NCBI GenBank assembly: GCA_002633005.1
Contig: NMRA01000144.1
Coordinates: forward strand, 66,185 to 130,184
DNA length: 64,000 nt
Direction: 5' to 3'
From: Phoronis australis
Lineage: Eukaryota > Phoronida > Phoronidae
Part shown: piece after piece, positions 44,971 through 57,665 of the stretch
Numbering within the stretch: position 1 is the first letter of the stretch
How the letters are laid out: the number at the start of each line of letters is the position of its first letter
Position numbers and translations under genes: made by a program
Notes under the pieces: model-generated
Told to the model about the DNA's origin: nothing
The model's input: the letters and a program-made list of their open reading frames with translations, nothing else
Databases searched by the model: none

Positions 44971-47700
44971 TTGAATCTATTAGTGATTCAGTCACCCGAC
45001 ATATAGCAATCCTTCCGAAACAGCCTTCTGTTGAAGTCAGTCTCCATTACCCTATTATGCTGACTACCTCCAACCCCAAAATTAATTGCACGGCAGAATC
45101 ATTTATGAGTTGCAAATCAACAACTGAGTACGAAGGTTTTACAAAATGTTTTTGAAATGATATCTGGCCTCCGAAAAAATGACAATCTGTGATCGGTTGA
45201 GACCAGGCCCAATAGGTTACAGGCGACATGAAAGTCCCAGCCCTAAAACTGAAACTTCAAGAAACTGACACCTTGGATTTGTTTAAGGAAATTTCCATAG
45301 TCACTTTTCTTTCTGACATATGACAAGAACTTAAAGACCTGTTCCCAAACTGCCTATGTGGTTCCAGTATCCGAAAATACTGATTACATAAAATTTTATT
45401 TTCGACAACCTTTCTTTATATTCTTTTCTCCTTTCTTGCCAAGAGCGATTTTTAACAGTATTTGACTCTTCTCTGAGCGCATAATTATCGGCTGTCATCG
45501 GTTATTTCCGAACCCACATTTCCGGCTCAACAGTTCAGGAACTTGTCCTGAACGCCGCATTTTTTCCTTGTAACTGAATGTGCTATCGCTTGCTCGAAAA
45601 GTCTTCATTATTTTGTTTAATTATTTATATCTCGTGATTCGTTTGTGTGTGTAGTGTATTTATAGTTTTTATTTAATGTTCGTTGGAATGTTACGCGTAC
45701 TTATTATGATAAAATAGCATTGGTGTTTAGTTCCTTACGTAGGGCGGTCGAACCTAGGAACCAATATGAGTCGAACCAATTTTTTCCGTTTTGATTTTTT
45801 TTCTCGATTTGAAAAAGTGCTTTGCTATCATCGGAAAGGTAGTGCAATCTACTCAGTAAAAATCAAAAAGTATCAAAATCGGAGCAAGCTCTGTAAAGTT
45901 ATTGCAATTTTTGTGGCGAAATTTGGGTCACTTTGTTTGGATCGCGTCGGCCATATTGGAGGACAGCGGTATAAGTTACTAGTTTAAAACTTTGTGTAAA
46001 TTGTTTTCTCTAACTATTTACGGTGAAATTTAGTGAGACATATCATTACTTACTATTCTGCACGATTCAACAGTGTTCAGCCTCGCAGTTGTTACTTTTA
46101 AGTGATAAATGTGCCCACAATTCCCGTTGGACTTCGTCTCATTTCTGGCGGCACAGACAACATGGCGAATTTTTCTGAACTGGAAGGCATGTTCAACCTG
46201 TTACTTTGTAAGTTGTGAAGAATTAATGTTGATACATTTTGACAAATGTTGCTACAAAAAAGAAGTTTGTTCAAATTTCGTGTTTTTGTGCAAAAAAAAT
46301 AAGATAATTCGAATTATTTTACTGTGAATTTGCCATTCAGGTGATATTACACTAAGCTAAAAATAGTTGAAATAATATGAAATGGTTTTTTGTTTGACTA
46401 TCAACTACTGTTCAAGGCTTGATTAGGTGTCACAAAATGATTCATATTTTTCTAAATTTTAAGTCTCAATTGCTTTCAAATCATGTCTTGTAACTTATGG
46501 CTTCTTAATTCTGGTTGTCAAGTCAACAATATGAATAATCTTAATTTGAGAAATAAGCTATGTTGGATTGTGAAGCTTCAAGCCTCCAATTCTTGTGTCT
46601 TGCAACTTCATATTTTTATTCATGCTTGTCAAATTCTGGTGTAAGGAAACACTATTCGGTCACCATGGTAATAGTTACATATACATGTATGTCCATATTT
46701 ATATCGTGGAAACTTTTGCTGTTGTATCGTGTTTGTAATGCTAAATGTTGTAAAGTATTGTGCATTTTAAGTTACTTATTATGTTAAAAGGTTGAATCAT
46801 TTTGGCTTAATGAATAAAAAATGATAACATTTTGTATTGGACTTGTCATACTTATGTGCTCGAACGAACCCCTATTTGGAGAAATGGAAAAAGGTCGGCC
46901 TCAGTCAGAGGAGCACGAACTGCGAAAAATGTAGAAAACGAAGCAAAAGTCCAATAGAAGACAGGGAGCACCAAAATTTAGCGTCTGCAATTTGTAGCTC
47001 TGAATATACCCAGTGAATCTTATAGTAAAAGGTAGACATTCCCAAAAATGTCAGCCCCCCATTTTTTAGGCTTGATGCGCTCACTATGCAAAGTCTGGGC
47101 AAGTCTCTGTTGAAAGCCTACAACTTTGCACAGTTCGCCAGAAGACCCCAAGTTCTAAATAAACCTCGTTTGAGCGAGCGCTGTGGCCAGGAAACCAGGT
47201 AGGCCTAAGGGTAGCCTTGGCACAAAGCTGTATAGGCCTACTAACCAGCTGATTTTGACGATAGTCTTCATACTGGTAGCTGGCACTGAGGCTAGCTAAC
47301 CTAAGGGCTGCCGCGGCAGTGTGACACAGGAGTAACCAGCCCGTAATTTTATGCACGTGTCTGAAACTACTACGGCATTTATGATTTGAACATTTTACTT
47401 CGTTAAAACAGCTTGCAACCGCATGCCTTTACCGTTCGCCAGTGTCGTGTCTCGATCCGCACCGGGTCAGATAGGCTTCGGTCCGAGTCCGGCAAAATAA
47501 TTTCTGTTAAACTTTATTCGCCACAATTCTTCGGAAAATTGTCCGTGTTTTGACTTTATTAAAATTAAAAATAAGACGCGCTGTCGATTATTTTATCCCT
47601 GTTTGCAGGCTGGTAACCGGCATTGCTCCAGTCGCACTGACAGCGTCTTCTTAGCCTGGGTTCCTGAATGAATTGTACTTCCTCGTTTGCGGCAAGTTCA
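44971..47700. other. AT-rich DNA without recognised genes
   Basis: Only short, unsupported open frames on either strand. No splice-bounded coding segment, transposon end or RNA gene was recognised. Confidence 0.45.
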
Positions 47701-47702
47701 AA

Positions 47703-47786
47703 ATGGCGGTGGTTCTTCGAGTGCGAATCGTGAGTGGCGCGTTCATTTTAACTTTTTTAGAGTACGGATCTCGTATTAGTTATGGG
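47703..47786 (+). CDS. Candidate first exon with signal peptide
   Basis: ATGGCGGTGG in good context (AAAATGGCG) opens a 28-codon frame, MAVVLRVRIVSGAFILTFLE then YGSRISYG, ending in phase 0 exactly at a consensus donor GTAAGTA (47787). The hydrophobic core suggests a secreted or membrane protein. No second exon could be identified, so this stays a candidate. Confidence 0.35.
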
Positions 47787-50700
47787 GTAAGTATTTCTTG
47801 GATCCTTATAACATCCTCTAACCATGTAATAGGGGTTAACAACGCGTGGGACCAGGTCTTTAATAATGTCGTTTCGAAAGCTTGTAGTATAAACCAAAGA
47901 AGAAGGTTGTTTTCGGCACTGACAATGACGTAGTTTACAACCATATTAAGTATTTCTTATATTTTATATTATCATTAATATAATTCGGTAAACTAAATGT
48001 ATTAAGGGCTTTCACTCAGGTCAACTAGAGAAAGAGACTGAGGGCTTCATGAATGAGGCATTAATCATAACTAAAACTGGGCTTTCAATCGAAGCTTTTA
48101 AGGAGTTGCGGCAGATGTCGCACGTACCTCCACTCGTTCCGTGGGCTCGACACTTACGTAATTCCATAAGTTTTCCGGCTGGCAAGGAGCCGCTGAGCTT
48201 GAAGAAATTGGACTTATAGTTTCGAAGAGATGTAATCAATAAACATTCTGCAATATGCAAGACTGTATCTGTGACTTCTTGGTGAATGTTCTAACCACCA
48301 TCTATATTTCGATGAAAACGTTCTTACATTTTGTTCCTGTAGTAGTAATGATTCTTTTGCCGGTGATCATTTATCACTAACTGAAGGAAACATAAGGAAG
48401 CTCATATTCTCCCGTACTCTAGTCGGGTGCTCGAAACCCTTGGCCAACGGTAGTCCATTTCGACTAATTTCTGCAGGGGAATGCCGATAGAAACTATTAT
48501 ATCCGTCCCATTTTCTTTGTATTTTTGTTAATGTTGGTATCCTATTGGGCAAATTGCACCCTTTCACGTTTGATAGGACCCATTTGATTATACAACACAG
48601 ACCTGATCATTGTGGTATGAGTAAATGAAGTGAGAAACTCTTCCTGTACAAAAAGCTCCAACCCCCACCCCCTCCCACGTAAATTTAGGGAACCTGGTAG
48701 CCACTTGATGAAAACGCCACACCGCGTCCTGCAATATGATCCCCGAGTTAAGAAACCACTCTTTCAATCCGTGACTTCGTAACAAAATTTTCAGACTACT
48801 TTTATTCATTACAGTCCATTGCGGAAGATTCAGATCAGTCTGTTAGTTCCCTGTGGCCACCTTTTTTCCTTTCAACCCCTTGCCTCCTCAGCCCCCAATC
48901 TCGTTCCCCTACATCAATACATATCACATTCTGTCCCGATCACCACCCATTCCCCGCAGCCAATTTCCGCTCCCTAGTAACTAGTTAAGAGTGACGCCAT
49001 ATAAAAACAACAGGTAGAGTCTATACCCAAAACCACCGATTTTTTTGAAACTTAGCACATGAGTTTGGTTTGTTGAGATGTAGAAAAACCTCACTTTTTA
49101 AGAATTTCCATTGATTATTTTTCTTTTTATGACCTGTACCGCCATTTTGCAACAAAATTGGGCGTCGAAGTAGGCATGTTTGAATGCATTTTACTAGCAT
49201 GTGTGGTACGGTCAAAACAAATGAATGATACGAATTGATTGGGCAGTGGTTGAATAATTTAATGGCAGAGATTTCAAAATCCATTTGTAAATTTGTACGT
49301 TTTGAATTTGTGAGCCAAAAACGGCTATTTTTCAGGTTTTCACTGAAGCCATTTTCTGCCAAATTTGGCACTCAGTAGCAGCCATAACTCACCTTTCCTG
49401 AAATTGAATTTATAATAATTTGTTCAGTCATTCCTAACCTGTTCATAATCTAAAATAAAAAATCTTGCCTCTAATGTAGTTTTTGCGTACGAAGCATTAC
49501 ACGAACTGCACTTCGTCCTTTTGCATGCTCTCAGTTGCCTCTGCTGCCAGTAGGGGGCTCTTGGAACATATAATTAGCTTGCGAAACACGACATAAAAAC
49601 CTTTTATTTTGGAGAAAAGGCAGACAGCATTATTAACGACATTGATGATTATTGCTTATTACAAAAAATATGTAACTGGCATGCGTGGTTCTAAATGATA
49701 GATGGCGCTGCTTTTGTTTTACGTGGAGACCGAAGACCCATCTAGAATAAGAGCAGTAACACGAAGACCTTGCTATAAATCAAGACTTCGCGAGATATTG
49801 ACATGCATTTTAAATGAAAACACGTGGTCTTAGATAAATTTTAGAGAGGTTCTAGTGTTACTGAACTCACCCCTGCCTTGTTTTCTATCTGCCTTGTTCG
49901 TGCCACAGGCAAAGGAAGGCACCCAAGGTGGATATGGCCCCCTTGTGTTCAGTGCAAAAATCCTTCAACTTGTCAATAGTCACTGTAACTTTGGGTTCAT
50001 ATTGTAATGTCCCTGCTGGTTGCTACAAATTTTAGTCGACACCAGTCGCCAGAAATCTGGTGTTCCCCCCACACACCGGGCACCCTAACGCTGAATATTT
50101 CTGCCAGTGTGATCATCAGTGGTATAAAAAGGTACACATTCACAGTCAATAGAAAATAATTCACGAGAGACGATTTTATTAATGACTCATTCATGACTGA
50201 CATGAAGTAAACAGAAGTAACGGTCTCGACTTCATATATCACACATCTTTGACCGGTATGCTACAAAACTAGGCTAAACGTTGAGCTCATTTACCACTTC
50301 ATTCAGTAAATCTGACGATATAACAGCATCTTCAGCAGAAATAGCATCGTCATAAACATTGCTGCAGGCAACCTCGAAAAAATCCCCCAATCTGCGATTC
50401 ACTTAATATCGCAGGTAAACACTTTACCTGTGGGTTTTCGTAATGTTTTCTCCGTTTTGGCACTTCCGAGGGTGAACGTTTTTACCTGACTTATCTCCTT
50501 CATCGAATATGTTTGTCAGAAAGTTCTTAACCTTTGCTGAAAATCTTGTTGACCTTTTACCTTTTTCAATGCCTAACCTATTGCTTCAGCATTCGTCTCA
50601 TCCAAATAGTACTCTGAGGCTGCCTCAAATGATGCTCCGACTCTTGCATCTGAATGCATTTCTGACCACTGTCGTGCGATGTGGTCATACGTGGTTTCCC

Positions 50701-50929
50701 TCTGTAAATGTTCAGTATGGTTACCCACATCCAAATGCTGACCGAGTTCTGCGTCTGTAGCAAAAAATTTCGTGTAACCTTGCTGGGTTCAAGGGAACTT
50801 TTGTTAAGGCTCTTCACTAGATGCAATGCCAACCTTAACTCTTGGTGTTGAAAATCCGCCATGTCTAGAGATGTACATGTATTTTAGAGAAATATGTTTC
50901 CCATTTTCTCAGTATTTGAAAGAACTTAC

Positions 50930-51296
50930 CGTCACCTACATGGAATGATTTCCACACGCGAATTCCTTGGGTGGAATAGTGGGAATTTGGGAATGTGCTT
51001 TTACCAGGAACTGAGTATTTTGGAAAAGACTTTGTTACATTGACTGAACATGCATACATATAACATCCCTTCACACGGCCACTGGAAAGTAATGCTTCTT
51101 TCAAATCCAGAAAGTTTATGGTATTGTTACCTTCGGCTACAAAGTACTTTGCATTTTGTTTGAGTGGAGCGATCTTGCGATCACAGAGATCGTTTCTATT
51201 CTGACTTTCACTTATCTCGAAAGAGAAATGCCGGTAGAATTTGACAAGGCTGCTACATGTACGTTCAGGAGGAGAGGAGCAGAGTGGTAACGTCAA
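50930..51296 (-). CDS. Exon-like fragment of a transposon-derived protein
   Basis: Minus frame of about 122 codons: FYRHFSFEISESQNRNDLCD, RKIAPLKQNAKYFVAEGNN, LDLKEALLSSGRVKGC. The pattern FSEAQxGKDxCDRKIAPxK...EGN...L.A....GVKGC recurs in many uncharacterised invertebrate proteins that I take to be domesticated or mobile-element transposases. It ends at a consensus donor (GTAAGT at 50929-50924). There is a stop just upstream of 51296, so the remainder is missing or in another exon. Confidence 0.45.
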
Positions 51297-52711
51297 GCAT
51301 TACCTGACTCTTCCATGACTGGTCCTGTTCAGTCAGAAATTCACCGACTCTGGGTAGTACGATTCCGTACTCTGGCACAGGCCTTGCTTTGTTAGGTAGT
51401 TTCCTGTATCTCAAATGTTCAGTGGTGTCTTTGACATAACTCACTAAAGCACAAAGCTTTTGTCATCGGATTTTTTGCAGAATAAACTCTAAAGGAACAT
51501 GAAGGCCCATCGACATCGTCCGCCATTTTGTCTTTTTAAAATGCACTTGCTTCTCTCAAAACCAGTCATTACAAATATGAATTCTTACTCGTTTAATCTT
51601 AAAGGCATTATTTCCATTTAAAAGTTCTACAAGGCGTAATTAACCTGATAACGTAAAAGAAATGAAAGAATACAAGAGGGTTACACGTACATTTTTTATG
51701 TATCCCCAAGCTTAACCTCAACTGAATCCCTCAGTGGGCAAAGGTCATCGGGTTCAGTTTTGATACAAGCCGCGTAATAAACCCGGAAAATATCTTGCTT
51801 TCATTTGAGAGAGTTTAGACTTGGTTTCTATAACTACTTCTCGCCAAAAAGTTTGTTCAAATGGTCTGTAAACTCTGCTCGTCATTTCCAAACTATGAAA
51901 ATAGACAGTTTTGCAAGACAATTTTCACTAAAGTGAAAAGTTGAGGCAAGAATTTTTATTGCTCAGTCATCAAGACTAACTCTTTAACTGTATGTTCAAA
52001 ACGTCACATAAGGCTACAAGGTGTTTTATGGCAGTAAGGTAAAAAAATGGCCACTAAAATTAGTTCCAAAAAGTGGTCTGTGGGTTATCTCCCCTTTCTA
52101 GCACAAAACTGTCAGATTTTAATAAATGGCACAGAATTATGCACAGTACATGTATACGTTGGTTATTTCAGCCACCAAAATATAGCTTTTGACCTATTTT
52201 GTATGTTACTCATTACATGCGATTTTTGAGACGGCTAATATGCCCAATTGTGCCAATTTGTTACAGGTCCTTGATTGCACAAAATTTGGCATTTGGGTTT
52301 ATTTTAGGATACCTACCCATGTACAAAAAATGAAGTTCTTTTAAATTTTGACGTATAGACTGATTTTTGAAAATCTACTGGTTTTTATATGGACTGTCTT
52401 TTAACTATTCTCGACAACCTAAGAATGTGAAAAAATCGTTGGTTGCCGTGACGCTCTAAGGTGAGCGCTCTCGATTTCAAAACCGTTTTATACATTTGTA
52501 CTTATGTTACTACACGTGCGTTTGATTACATTTGAAATAATGATTCGTTGGGTTTTTCAACTCTCTAGCAAAGGGTGGGTCCTGTTAAATGAGTAAAACG
52601 CGGACGTTAGACGTGAAGTATAGGTCATATGCTATGTACAGTGTAATTTGAAAACACTACAGAACAAGAACATAGATAAGTAATTAAGAATCAAAACAAA
52701 ACGATATTTAC

Positions 52712-53087
52712 CTCATACACACCACTGGCGTCCTTAACCCATGACCACTGGTTACCGTCTTTGCTATACAGTACCAAATAAGAAGTGACAAACTCCTCTT
52801 TTTGTTGCGAATGTCCTTTGATTACAGTCCCTGTTACATTTCTAACCTGACCCAGGTCAAAGTGTATCCATGGAATCTCATTCAAATTATTCGGAGACCA
52901 CGCTCCCTTTTCCAGACCGTCTCTAGTTCTGAATATGCGTGCCCTACTCGGTCCCATATTGCGCTTTGAGGACGACGCCGTGATGTTCTGATCAGCTATG
53001 GGTTGATCACCCGAAACTAACAATTTGGTGCACGGGTGAGCATCAATGTCTTCAATTTGCATCATTCCGTTGTGTTCATGCAGAGAT
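52712..53087 (-). CDS. F5/8 type C (discoidin) domain exon
   Basis: A 376-base exon between acceptor GGAAATGATAG and donor GTAAAT, entering in phase 2. After a short lead it reads ITASSSKRNMGPSRARIF, GAWSPNNLNEIPWIHFDLGQ, VRNVTGTVIKGH and YLVLYSKDGNQWSWV, the first three quarters of an F5/8C domain (W.PN...WI.FDLG; V..I..QG; Y.+.YS.DG..W). Such domains bind glycans or membranes in secreted proteins. The last strand (RF.R..P..W...LR.E..GC) must lie in another exon; I could not find it between 50000 and 52700. Upstream exons also unfound. Confidence 0.8.
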
Positions 53088-53910
53088 CTATCATTTCCAA
53101 AAAAAGTAACACATAACAAAAGGGCTGAAATTGTCTTTGCAAAACAGCAAACAAGCTATTCTTACTACAGTATCTATTTAAGATAATTTTAGGACCTTGG
53201 TGACTAGTCTGTGTATTTACAGTTTTTAGTTTTTAACTCAGTAAAAGTAGAAAGCCTGTATAATTTGAAGTTTGACTTGCACTTTCCAGGAGTTTGAAAA
53301 GCGAAGCGTCGCGAACTGTATCCACTACATAGGCTCAATGCCACAACCGTGTGAATACTGGCAGCAGCGTCCAAATGCAGTAACAAGCTAAGCTCTTATA
53401 CGCGAAGGATTGTGGAATAACGGGAATCCAGCGTAACACAGCTGGTAGACGCAAAAAACCCGGGAAAATACATACCATTTTTCTTTTCAAAAATTAAAAT
53501 TACGTCTCAATATTATTTTCTATTCAGGGCCAAAACAGCGATCCAAAACCAGAATTTTTATTTCACATTAGACATGCACCAAGAGTTTTCGTACCCTTAC
53601 ATTCATAAATAATTCAGAGCAAATCATTTTCCAAAAAAGTTTAACAATGCCAGGAGCACGTGACCAATCAGTAGCAAGTGACCACTCAAAGTGATGACGT
53701 CAGTACCAGGTACGCAAGGAATCAACAAAGTTCCCTAAATCGTTTGCGTATTTGTTTCGCTCTATAGTCACAAGCGTGGTATTTTTTCTTTCCCTTTATC
53801 TTTATTGTGTGCTCTTTTTTGACGAAATTGATGACATTTTGTAATAATATAACAGAAAATGGAGCTTTTAATTCAATTAAAATAATTAGGGACTTATATA
53901 GTCCTTAAAT

Positions 53911-54372
53911 TGGGGGCGTTGCATGAGATTTCAACGTAGAGTTTACTTTCGGTTTTGTATCAAAGTCAAACATGACACTCAAACAGCATAAGAAAAGACA
54001 ATCAGTGTTTTTACAAGCCCACAAATATGCTTTAGATTTAGGGAACTTAGTTGAGTCCGTATTTGGGACTGTTTCATGCAATCGGCCACAGATGTCTCAA
54101 ACGTAAGCCATCTTAGGTCAAGTGAATGACGTCATCATTTTTGTTGTCGCGTTTTCCTGTCCCGGTTGCATGAAAAGGTCACAAATAGGGACTCCACTAA
54201 GTTCCCTAATATTACTGCGTACAGTTGTGGATTGATTGTCCTTTCTGGTGCTGTGTTAGTTTCATTACTGAGACAGTTGTTGGATTTGATACAAAGAGAG
54301 GGCAAATTTTACGTTCAATTATCAACATAATTAAACATAAGTAGGTACCTTTTTATGCAACGCCCATAATAT
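53911..54372. mobile_element. Foldback element with a nested smaller MITE
   Basis: Outer arms: GGGGGCGTTGCATGAG (from 53911) against ATGCAACGCCCATAAT on the right, with further inverted similarity (TTTTGTATCAAAGTCAA; AGACAATCA). Inner inverted repeat: TTAGGGAACTTAGTTGAGTC (from 54036) against GGGACTCCACTAAGTTCCCT (to about 54209). A truncated relative of the inner unit lies at about 54505-54610 (TATTTGGGACTGTTTC, GCGTCATCATTTTTGT). Confidence 0.65.
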
Positions 54373-55045
54373 AGGTACCACTGAGCTAAGGGCTCAAATT
54401 TCATTTGTTAGAAAATTCCATTGGTCAGAGAGGATGTCATGATCAGGATAAAATGACAGGAGAAGAAAACATCTGGAAGTAAAACACAAATACTTAGAAG
54501 AGGCCCTATTTGGGACTGTTTCTTTCACGTACAACCGGGTAACTGAAACGTTCGCCATCTGGCTCATCCAACTTGCGTCAACTGAATGGCGTCATCATTT
54601 TTGTGGTAACATGCTCCGCAGTGTTGTGTACTCCCAGCATGTATTTTTTTGCAACGAAATCTTATGTTCTGCTTTGGAATTAGTCACTCTAGAAGGTGAG
54701 TCAATGTCCCAGTGATATGTACTCTGGTGGGAGATATTCTAATAACTCCCCTTCCCCCAGTCATAAATCGTCATCTTTTCCGACCCACCCCAAACTCGAG
54801 TGGTGACGTAATACAGTATATGAACGTTCTCATACATAGTATTAGCTGTGTCACATCAAGTATGTCATGTTCTGATACTGGCATAGTGTTCTGAGATGTC
54901 GTATGTGTACGTGGAATACTCGAATGAACATTAAATTCTGAATCAAATCAAGCAATCTCAAGATTAGATAGCGTTATTTAATGAAGACAGATAGGTTTTA
55001 TTTGGCCTTGTTCACATTTGGAAGATTTTATGTAGAATATTACAA

Positions 55046-55169
55046 AGTCGTTATCCCCGTATTTTAGAGCCCGAGTGGAATTTGGAGAAGTATCACCCAA
55101 GAGGCGTTAGCCCCGATGGTGATAATTTTGCAAAATCCCCGAGGGCTCTAGATAAGGGGGATAACGACT
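55046..55169. mobile_element. Small foldback MITE
   Basis: AGTCGTTATCCCC at 55046-55058 is exactly inverted at the right (GGGGATAACGACT, ending 55169). Arms continue as TAGAGCCCGAG against CGAGGGCTCTA. It resembles the short GC-tipped foldbacks found in many copies in invertebrate genomes. No frame inside. Confidence 0.65.
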
Positions 55170-56558
55170 GAGAACATGTAATAATCTATATATACCACAC
55201 ACTGAACGAGAACCATTGATTAAAATGTGTGGATCTAACTTTCTCGACTAGCCTCAGCTTTGCAACTACTTTCTATGTCAGAGGCCCGGGGTCGGAGGTC
55301 GTGACCTTTTAAGAAAATCGGGCTATTTTTGTCAAATAATGCTTCTACTCAAAACCAACTGAAAATTTAATCAAAATAGAAATAAAGTGAATCTATAAAT
55401 TAAGGTTTAGCAACTATTATAGCTTACTACACATTTTATCACGCTAACCTTCGACCGTGAAAATATCGTCTGCTAAAGTAGGTTACTACTGGTAACTGAG
55501 TATAAATGCTCAAGTCAAGGGATCCCGACGACACCACAATACCCGCATTCAAATTGGAGATCGGTGATTTACAAGTGAGAGAACATGAGAGAAAAATTCA
55601 ATTGAAGTATAATATTGTTTTTATGAAAATTATGCGTCTTATTTTTCATAGCGTATTAAATGTCGGGACAACGCCGTTTGTTGAACAGGCGATTGTTGCA
55701 CGTGCTCATTTAAGTATTCTATCAAGGAGTGTAGTAGTATAGGAGAGTTCACTTGTGAGTTCGCTGTTACCGCTACTACTAGCGCCGCCAAGTGTTGAAC
55801 AAACAACTGTCAACCAGGAAGCGCCAAAATAATAAGGAAAGACGCATTTTGAATTCATCCACGAAAACCCCAGATCCAGAAAGGTAAGGATTATCTGTTA
55901 TTCAATAAAATTATACACTGGCTTTCATTTTGTGTTCTGTTCACGGTTGTTAGACAAGTCGATCACAGTCACGTTGCCACTGTTCTGTTGTCTGCAGTGT
56001 AGGCTAGGCCTACTGTACAACCGGGCTGCCGGCGGAAGGACTATGATGAACGTACGATGTGATCGTCAGCTTTTTGGATACTTGCAGTCCATCAATTCCA
56101 AATCAAAATGTCACCCGTACGATCGCAGGGACAATTTTAGGAAAACATACCCATGCCCATGATGGCTATGAGTAATTTGACTGGTGACACAGCCATGGCA
56201 CAATCACAGCCACAGGGCCACTAAGTCTGTCATTAGTCAAGTTAGCGAATCTGTGGGTCTCGGTGAAAAGGTGAAAAATCCGAACATAATTTTAATGTGC
56301 CAGTTGAACCAATTAAGTTAAGCAGTGCGTCATTGAAAACTTAGTTCTATGTGTCAATGATGCGGAGGCGCGGCCCTGTTAAAATATCTGTGGAGCAACA
56401 GTTGAGTCCGAGTTTTTTTTCAGTTGACACCAAAACACTTTTGTCTCTATCACAATTACAGGAATTCTGTAGTGTAGTGTAGGCTGCCAGTCTTCTGTGA
56501 ACCTAGTGAGTATGAGGTTTGTTCCTGAGTCTCTCAGTCATTGATTTCTGTTCAGGTG

Positions 56559-56837
56559 TAAGCGCTGGGAGCTGACCTTATGAATAGAGATGCAACCTAT
56601 TTGTCCAAGAACCGCAAGTTATGCTCTCATCACTTCGAGGAGTCCATGTTCATGAATGAAGAACAAGCTGGTATTGACTGCAGTGCCCGAACAATATTTG
56701 ATGTCCCGAATCCACCAAAAATGAAGATGTCAGGGTCAAAAAGTTCTCCGGAAATTATATTACAGCTCTGGAATAGGCTTTTTTGCATTGTTGATTGTCG
56801 TCTCACAAAGCAAGTACTGGAACATCACGTGTACTAG
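56559..56837 (+). pseudogene. Partial THAP domain, second half
   Basis: From a possible acceptor (GGTGTAAG) the frame reads LGADLMNRDATYLSKNRKLC, then SHHFEESMFMNEEQAG and RTIFDVPNPPK. This matches the C-terminal half of a THAP finger (ADL.......LC..HFE.SMF...; IPTIFD) of THAP12-like type. The N-terminal CxxC half was not found upstream, and the frame stops at 56835-56837 with no catalytic region. Probably a relic of a THAP-bearing transposon or gene. Confidence 0.55.
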
Positions 56838-57409
56838 AAAAGACAATTATAGTCAAAATCTGGTTTTCGTATTTTACTAAGGTTGATCAGATTGAAACAT
56901 TTTATGAATGGTTAGCCTGTGATTTTAAGAGAGTCTGAATGGTGGGCTGACATTTTGTTAAACCCAAGCTATCCGTATCGTTTTGCTTCTCAATGACAAA
57001 CACCTCTGTGAGTATACTAGTTATCAGCTTCAACGCATTTCATTGGCAAAAATAGCTGATGTTTACTAGTAAATTAATAGAGAGAGAGAAGGTTGGTTAG
57101 ATTTTCTTGTTGTATTGATGCATGTGTTGCCTATTTTGTACGTTTTTGGAGATTGTGATTAATTTAAGCCCCAGTTGTGGCTAAGTAACAAATATGATCT
57201 TGTGGTCTAGCTTTAGCTTACCTGAAATATTTACTATTATTGATAATATGAACAGTGGGTATAGAAAATAAAAATTTTACATTGATCATCCAAGTCTTTT
57301 TAATTCAGTTTTGTAAGAAGTTGTGGGGCTAGTGAATATTTTGATTGCTGTTCAGTACCTCTTAACTTTTTTGTCATGACATGTTGAACTTTGACTAGTT
57401 ATGCGTGGC

Positions 57410-57500
57410 GATATACTCAATGTGGGGTGGGGCTCGAATTCCTGACGATGTAGACCTTTTGCTAACAAATGAGTGCCCGGGGCGGATTAAAAAAAAAAAA
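57410..57500 (-). repeat. tRNA-like SINE head candidate with an A tract
   Basis: On the minus strand CAGGAATTCGAGCCCCACCC resembles a B box (GGTTCGANTCC). A run of about 19 A lies at 57487-57506 on the plus strand. Next to it begins the dispersed repeat shared with 19141-19330. The A box is not clear. Confidence 0.35.
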
Positions 57501-57506
57501 AAAAAA

Positions 57507-57665
57507 ATGGGATCACCACTGTGAATTGTGCGTTTGCCTTTCTTTAGTGGACTTTTGTCCCATTTTCTCAGAATTTTTGTCTCTCGGGGACGGACCTTTT
57601 TGACCACTTCGCAAAATTAGTGCTCGTTTGAGCCCCCCGAGCCCCCTGGGTGCGCGCGTGGGAGA
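57507..57665 (+). repeat. Dispersed repeat, copy 2 (shared with 19141-19330)
   Basis: Same order of blocks as the copy in SUSD2-like intron 2: GAATTGTGC, AGTGGACTTTTGTC, GGACCTTTTTG, GTGCTCGTTTGAG, CCCCCGAG, CCCCCTGGGTG. The two copies are clearly related, though diverged. Confidence 0.6.
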
